Shown: positions 38,483 through 41,901 of the stretch, one piece after another
How positions within the stretch are numbered: position 1 is the first letter of the stretch
Layout: every line of letters begins with the position of its first letter
From: Mycobacterium sp. GA-1841
Lineage (GTDB): Bacteria > Actinomycetota > Actinomycetes > Mycobacteriales > Mycobacteriaceae
Assembly (NCBI RefSeq): GCF_001954135.1
Contig: NZ_MBEQ01000037.1
Location: 1-41,901 of the forward strand
DNA length: 41,901 nucleotides
Direction: 5' to 3'
Made by a program: the position numbers and the translations under genes
Notes under the pieces: generated by a model
The model's database searches: none
Told to the model about the DNA's origin: nothing
Seen by the model: only the letters and a program-made list of their open reading frames with translations

Positions 38483-38519
38483 ATATTTGGTCAACCCGTT
38501 GCGACGCCGAACTTTGGTT
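38483..38519. promoter_or_regulatory. Two TTTGGTY motifs upstream of the amidohydrolase
   Basis: ATATTTGGTCAA (38483-38494) and AACTTTGGTT (38510-38519) have cores 27 bp apart, both in the same direction as the sites at 33211 and 37037. They overlap the expected -35 region of the amidohydrolase gene. They are weaker matches than the other two, so cooperative or lower-affinity binding is possible. Confidence 0.4.
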
Positions 38520-38582
38520 GTTAGATTTTCGTAGTCCGGAACCCTTCGGCGCGGATTGGGGCCGCGGTGGAGTGGGCCCGGG

Positions 38583-39914
38583 TCAGGCACCCCGGACGGC
38601 GACGCCCCGCAGCACGGTGTCGCGAGCCAGGATCAGTGCGTTGCGGGTGCCGATCTCGGCCAGGATGTTCTCGGGAATCCACTGCTCGCCGATGATGCAG
38701 CGGGCCAGCATGTCCGACCCCTTGTCGATGTGGATGTCGCCGGCCCGGATACCCTCGGACAGCAGGGATTTCATCTGGCGTATCCGGGTGGTGAACGACC
38801 AGGCCGGGTTGGCCGAGTCCGGCGGTGACTGGCGCAGCCAGGCCAACTGGATCCGGAACTCGTCGGGGAACTGGTCCAGGGCGTTGATGTTCAGCCAGCT
38901 CAACGCGTCGAGCTTTTCCACCGCGGTGGAGTCGGTTCGGACGATCTCGGCCCAGGCACCGCCGACCTTGCGCCCGAATTCCAGCATGATCGACATCAAC
39001 AGCTCATCCTTGGAACCGATGATCCGGTAGACCGTCCCGGTTCCGAGCCCCGCTGCGGAAGCGATATCGCGGATGGTGGTCATCTCATAGCCGCGACGGC
39101 CGAACTCCGTGCGGGCCACCGCCCGCAGATGGGCGGCTTTGAGGTCGGTGTCGTCTTCGTCGTCGTCCCACGTTGCGATGATGGACTCCGCGGCAGCAAA
39201 GGCCTTCGAGCGATCGAGGTCGGTGTCGGACGTGGCCTCGGTGGCCAGACCTTCGAGCGCGATCCGGCATTTCAGGGCGGCCAGGTCGTCGGCTTTGGCG
39301 TTGTGCCGGATCACGTCGAGACCCACGTGCAGCATGCTCTGGCACAGCCGGTCGGCCAGGGTGGGCAGGTCGACATCGGAGCGGATCTCACCACTCCACC
39401 GCCCCGCCCGCAGCGCCTGCACCATCGCTTCCTGGATCTTCGTGGGCTGGCGGCCGGTCAGCTCCATGAGTTCGGGGTCGTTGCTCGGGCCCTCGTAGAA
39501 GGACATCTGCAGCGCGGCACGGTGCTCGACTCCGCAGCGGGCGATCGCACACCCCAGGGTGGTGATCTGGTCGGCCACCGGGACCGGGTCAGGGTTGTCG
39601 AGGCGGCGCAACGCCTCCTCGCCGATCCGGTCCAGATCGGCGTGATACAGCCTGATCAGCTCGACGAGGATGGCTTCTTTGGACTCGAAGTGGTGATACA
39701 GACTGCCCGCGAGAATGCCTGCGGCGTCGGCGATCTGTTGCAGCGAGCTTCGCAGGCCGGTCGTGGCGATGACCGTGTTCGCGGTCCTGAGGATCTCGCT
39801 CCGCCGGCTCAGCTCACTCGGCGTCGGATCGGTGACGGCGGCCAGCTTGGCCGGACGCTTCGCGGCGGGGCGGCCGCGTTTGGAGCCCCGACCCGCGGCA
39901 TCGGCACCAGCCAT
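38583..39914 (-). CDS. Tandem-TetR regulator 2 (Mce3R-like architecture) with AT-hook-like arm
   Basis: A 443-residue paralogue of the regulator at 35663. Both TetR units are present: SLQQIADAAGILAGSLYHHF, and in the second half TTIRDIASAAGLGTGTVYRI. The N-terminus carries SKRGRPAAKR, an AT-hook-like core (RGRP flanked by basic residues) that could grip the minor groove next to the operator. GAGGAGG lies upstream of the ATG at 39914. It is encoded 79 bp after the SDR gene and 125 bp before the amidohydrolase. The two paralogues are highly similar around the second HTH, suggesting overlapping target sites with different ligands. Confidence 0.92.
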   Translation of the reverse strand: MAGADAAGRGSKRGRPAAKRPAKLAAVTDPTPSELSRRSEILRTANTVIATTGLRSSLQQIADAAGILAGSLYHHFESKEAILVELIRLYHADLDRIGEEALRRLDNPDPVPVADQITTLGCAIARCGVEHRAALQMSFYEGPSNDPELMELTGRQPTKIQEAMVQALRAGRWSGEIRSDVDLPTLADRLCQSMLHVGLDVIRHNAKADDLAALKCRIALEGLATEATSDTDLDRSKAFAAAESIIATWDDDEDDTDLKAAHLRAVARTEFGRRGYEMTTIRDIASAAGLGTGTVYRIIGSKDELLMSIMLEFGRKVGGAWAEIVRTDSTAVEKLDALSWLNINALDQFPDEFRIQLAWLRQSPPDSANPAWSFTTRIRQMKSLLSEGIRAGDIHIDKGSDMLARCIIGEQWIPENILAEIGTRNALILARDTVLRGVAVRGA

Positions 39915-39993
39915 CTCGGGCGCTCCTCCTCGTCAGCATTCTCCGGGACCAACACGTGGAACTGAGCCTACCGCCCACGGAAAATCTGGATGG

Positions 39994-40965
39994 TCAACTC
40001 CTGGGCGCAGGAAATGCGACGTCGGCGTTGTCGGGCATGGCGCTGATCCCTCTGCGCTCACACACCTGTAGCACTTCGTCGACGATCGAGTCCGGCACGG
40101 TGAAGGCATCGGTGCGTGACACGTCGTCCAGATGGCTTTCGATGTCCTCTGCGCTGGGCTGGGTTCCGTCCTCGGCCAGCCAACCGTCACCGAGGCCGAC
40201 GAAGACCCGCGCGTAGCGGCCTGCGCATGCGGAGTAGTTGCGGTGGGTGAATGTGCAGTTTCGGCTTGCCAGGAAGGTGACCAGCGGCACGACGAGATCG
40301 GGTTGGATGGCCCGCATGAATCCGGATTCGGTGAGGAACTTCTCGTCACCGACGGTCTCGCTGACCATCCGGGAAAAGCCGGTCGGGAGAACGGTGTTGG
40401 AGGCGATGCCGTGTGCCGCCCCTTCGATGGCGATGACGTTGGAAAGCCCGACGAGTCCGGTCTTGGCCGCCGCGTAGTGCGCTTCCATGGGCTGGCCGAA
40501 GTTGCCCGCCGACGACGAGATGAAGACGAACCGGCCGTAGGACTGCTTCATCATCACCTTGTACGCGGGCTGGCTCAGATAGAACCCGCCGTCGAGATGC
40601 ACGCGCAGCATCTGCCGCCAGTCCTGTGCGGAAATCTGTTCGAACGGAATGCTGTTGAAAATCCCCGCGTTGCTCACCACCACGTCGAGCCGGCCGAAGT
40701 TCTGCACGGCCGCGTCAACAATGGCCTGTCCGCCCTCGGCACTGGCGACCGAATCGTGGGAGGCCACCGCGTGGCCCCCGGCGGCACAGATCTCGTCGAC
40801 CACCCGGTCGGCGACCGAGGTGTCGTGACCGTCGCCGCCCATGCTGCCGCCCACATCGTTGACGATGACCGAGGCACCCCGGCGGGCCAGGTCGAGGGCA
40901 TAGAGCCGGCCGAGCCCGCGCCCGGCGCCGGTCACCACGGCCACTTGTCCGGTGAAATCGATCAT
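39994..40965 (-). CDS. Short-chain dehydrogenase, MFE-2-like 3-hydroxyacyl-CoA dehydrogenase candidate
   Basis: A 323-residue SDR. It shows the cofactor motif VTGAGRGLGRLYALDLA, SNAG (variant NNAG), and catalytic Ser-Tyr-Lys (FISSSAGNFG ... HYAAAKTG). The opening (GQVAVVTGAGRGLGR ... VIVNDVGG) resembles the (3R)-hydroxyacyl-CoA dehydrogenase unit of multifunctional enzyme type 2, including steroid 17-beta-type enzymes. Its natural role may be oxidation of a 3-hydroxyacyl-CoA or ring hydroxyl. The ATG at 40965 overlaps the acyl-CoA dehydrogenase stop (ATGA), with AAGGAG upstream inside that gene. Confidence 0.92.
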   Translation of the reverse strand: MIDFTGQVAVVTGAGRGLGRLYALDLARRGASVIVNDVGGSMGGDGHDTSVADRVVDEICAAGGHAVASHDSVASAEGGQAIVDAAVQNFGRLDVVVSNAGIFNSIPFEQISAQDWRQMLRVHLDGGFYLSQPAYKVMMKQSYGRFVFISSSAGNFGQPMEAHYAAAKTGLVGLSNVIAIEGAAHGIASNTVLPTGFSRMVSETVGDEKFLTESGFMRAIQPDLVVPLVTFLASRNCTFTHRNYSACAGRYARVFVGLGDGWLAEDGTQPSAEDIESHLDDVSRTDAFTVPDSIVDEVLQVCERRGISAMPDNADVAFPAPRS

Positions 40966-41665
40966 GATGCACTCCTTGTCAATTGCTGTCCGATCTGTTC
41001 GAGGTAGTGGCCGGGGCTGCCCAGGAACCTACTGAAGCTCAGCAGCCGCTTGAGGTAGAGCTGGGCGTCGTGCTCCCAGGTGAAACCGATCCCGCCGAAA
41101 ACCTGGATGGCCAGATCGCCCACCGCGGCGAGCCGGCCGGCAAAGCCCTTCACGCGCAGCGCGGCCAGATGCCGATCCCGGTGGTCGGCGGAGTCGGCCG
41201 CCCACAGCGCGTACAGCACCCCGCTGCGCGCCAGTTCCACCGTCTCATACATGTCGACGCACAGGTGGGCCACCGCCTGGAAACTGCCAATCGGAGCGCC
41301 GAACTGACGGCGCACCTTGGCATGGTCGACGGTCAGCTGCAGGACCTGACGCGCCGCGCCGACCGCATCGGCCGCCCAGGCGACGATCATGTCGTCGACG
41401 AGGGCCTCGGCGGCGCGCCGGTCGGCATGGGCCAGCACCTCGGCGGGTGCGCCGTCGAAGACAACCCGGAACGCTTTGCGGCTCTGGTCGATTCCTGGAT
41501 TTGCCGTGATGTCGACCAAGGGTGAAGCGGTGGGAACAGCGTGCAGGGTGTCACCGGCGGCCACCAGCAGGACATCGGCGGCGCCGGCGTCGTACACCTG
41601 GCTGATCTCGCCGTACAGCCGCATGCCGTCGTCGGGAGTCCCGGACACGCCGGGCTCGGTGGCCG
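40962..41665 (-). CDS. Acyl-CoA dehydrogenase, C-terminal part only
   Basis: The C-terminal ~234 residues of a FadE-type acyl-CoA dehydrogenase, with VRRQFGAPIGSFQAVAHLCVD and FGGIGFTWEHDAQLYLKRL. Upstream of about 41665 the minus-strand frame stays open to the window edge but encodes a Pro/Ser/Ala-rich non-ACAD sequence, because the DNA there is the inverse complement of what the gene should contain. The true N-terminal segment appears on the plus strand (next entry). The gene is thus either broken by an inversion or mis-assembled. It couples to the SDR gene downstream by a 4-base overlap. Confidence 0.85.
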
Positions 41666-41901
41666 AGGAGATGGGCGCTGCGTTGCATCCCGGCCCGTGG
41701 CTGTCCAGCGCGGTGCTGGCGCCGCGGGCACTGGCCCGGTTCGGTGCGCACGGATCGCGGGCCGGCGACCTGCTCGCCGGTGTTGCCGGGGGCTCCGTGG
41801 TGGCGGCGGTCGCCGCGCCGGGACCGGCCACCGAGCCCGGCGTGTCCGGGACTCCCGACGACGGCATGCGGCTGTACGGCGAGATCAGCCAGGTGTACGA
41901 C
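41589..41901. repeat. 77-bp perfect inverted repeat at the window edge
   Basis: Arms 41589-41665 and 41825-41901 are exact reverse complements, separated by 159 bp. The right arm runs to the last base, so the repeat may be longer. A short ctcgg/ccgag complementarity lies at the inner junction. This pattern is typical of a fold-back chimera in amplified or assembled DNA. A natural inversion is possible. Confidence 0.9.
41659..41901 (+). pseudogene. Inverted N-terminal fragment of the acyl-CoA dehydrogenase
   Basis: Read on the plus strand from 41659, the frame gives VAEEMGAALHPGPWLSSAV, then APRALARFGAH and further ACAD-like sequence, continuing without a break into GTPDDGMRLYGEISQVYD. That last stretch is also encoded on the minus strand just before the C-terminal part of the ACAD gene. 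This is the normal order of an acyl-CoA dehydrogenase (N-terminal helices, then middle domain), so the segment belongs to the same gene but is flipped. There is no start or stop of its own. Confidence 0.75.

Noticed and set aside
41589..41901. Transposon or insertion-sequence terminal inverted repeats
   Set aside because: No transposase or target duplication is seen; both arms are part of the acyl-CoA dehydrogenase coding sequence.

Overview
The window is high-GC DNA that reads as a mycobacterium, most likely a fast-growing environmental species (Mycolicibacterium-type). The evidence is a complete mce operon (two YrbE permeases, six Mce proteins, an Mce-associated protein and a DUF3298 protein), LLM-class flavin/F420-type oxidoreductases, several P450s with [3Fe-4S] ferredoxins, many GTG starts and pervasive 1- or 4-base gene overlaps. 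The species is an inference. No rRNA, tRNA, CRISPR array or insertion sequence was seen.

Layout, left to right. 1-1203: a P450 cut by the window edge, divergent from a SnoaL/limonene-epoxide-hydrolase-like gene (1337-1720). 5671-1717 (minus): TetR regulator, ACAD10/11-like acyl-CoA dehydrogenase, APH-type kinase, quinone oxidoreductase-like MDR. 5928-8646 (plus): P450, ferredoxin, DUF1330 protein, LLM oxidoreductase. 10238-8772 (minus): P450 and ferredoxin. 16145-10389 (minus): NuoF-like flavoprotein, ferredoxin, DUF35-thiolase fusion, alpha/beta hydrolase and two tandem 3-hydroxyisobutyrate-dehydrogenase-like genes. 16173-16646 (plus): an unrecognised gene. 20241-16664 (minus): two ACMSD-type amidohydrolases, a small Rieske ferredoxin and an alpha/beta hydrolase. 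20518-22698 (plus): a small/large acyl-CoA dehydrogenase pair. 33103-22791 (minus): the mce operon. 33579-35641 (plus): a second LLM protein and a dihydrodipicolinate-reductase-like enzyme. 41901-35663 (minus): truncated acyl-CoA dehydrogenase, SDR, tandem-TetR regulator, amidohydrolase and a second tandem-TetR regulator.

Taken together this looks like an uptake-plus-catabolism island for a hydrophobic substrate of terpenoid, steroid-like or other branched/alicyclic type. The Mce transporter would import it and the P450s with dedicated redox partners would oxidise it. Acyl-CoA dehydrogenases, the SDR, a retro-aldolase-like DUF35-thiolase, HIBADH-like enzymes and hydrolases would then degrade CoA thioesters, with the amidohydrolases acting on a ring-derived or carboxylated intermediate. 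The substrate cannot be read from the sequence, and no acyl-CoA ligase or enoyl-CoA hydratase is present, so the locus probably continues beyond both edges.

Five points stand out. (1) Two Mce3R-like regulators, each with two TetR units, and a shared asymmetric motif AATGTTTGGTT upstream of the mce operon and regulator 1, with weaker versions before the third amidohydrolase. (2) A separate GAGAAY-n3-RTTCTY palindrome in the left-half promoters. (3) A NuoF-like protein translationally coupled to a [3Fe-4S] ferredoxin, a possible unusual P450 reductase. (4) A kinase plus ACAD10/11-like pair for 4-hydroxyacyl-CoA processing. (5) A 77-bp perfect inverted repeat at the right edge that places part of the acyl-CoA dehydrogenase gene in the wrong orientation, most simply a fold-back assembly chimera.
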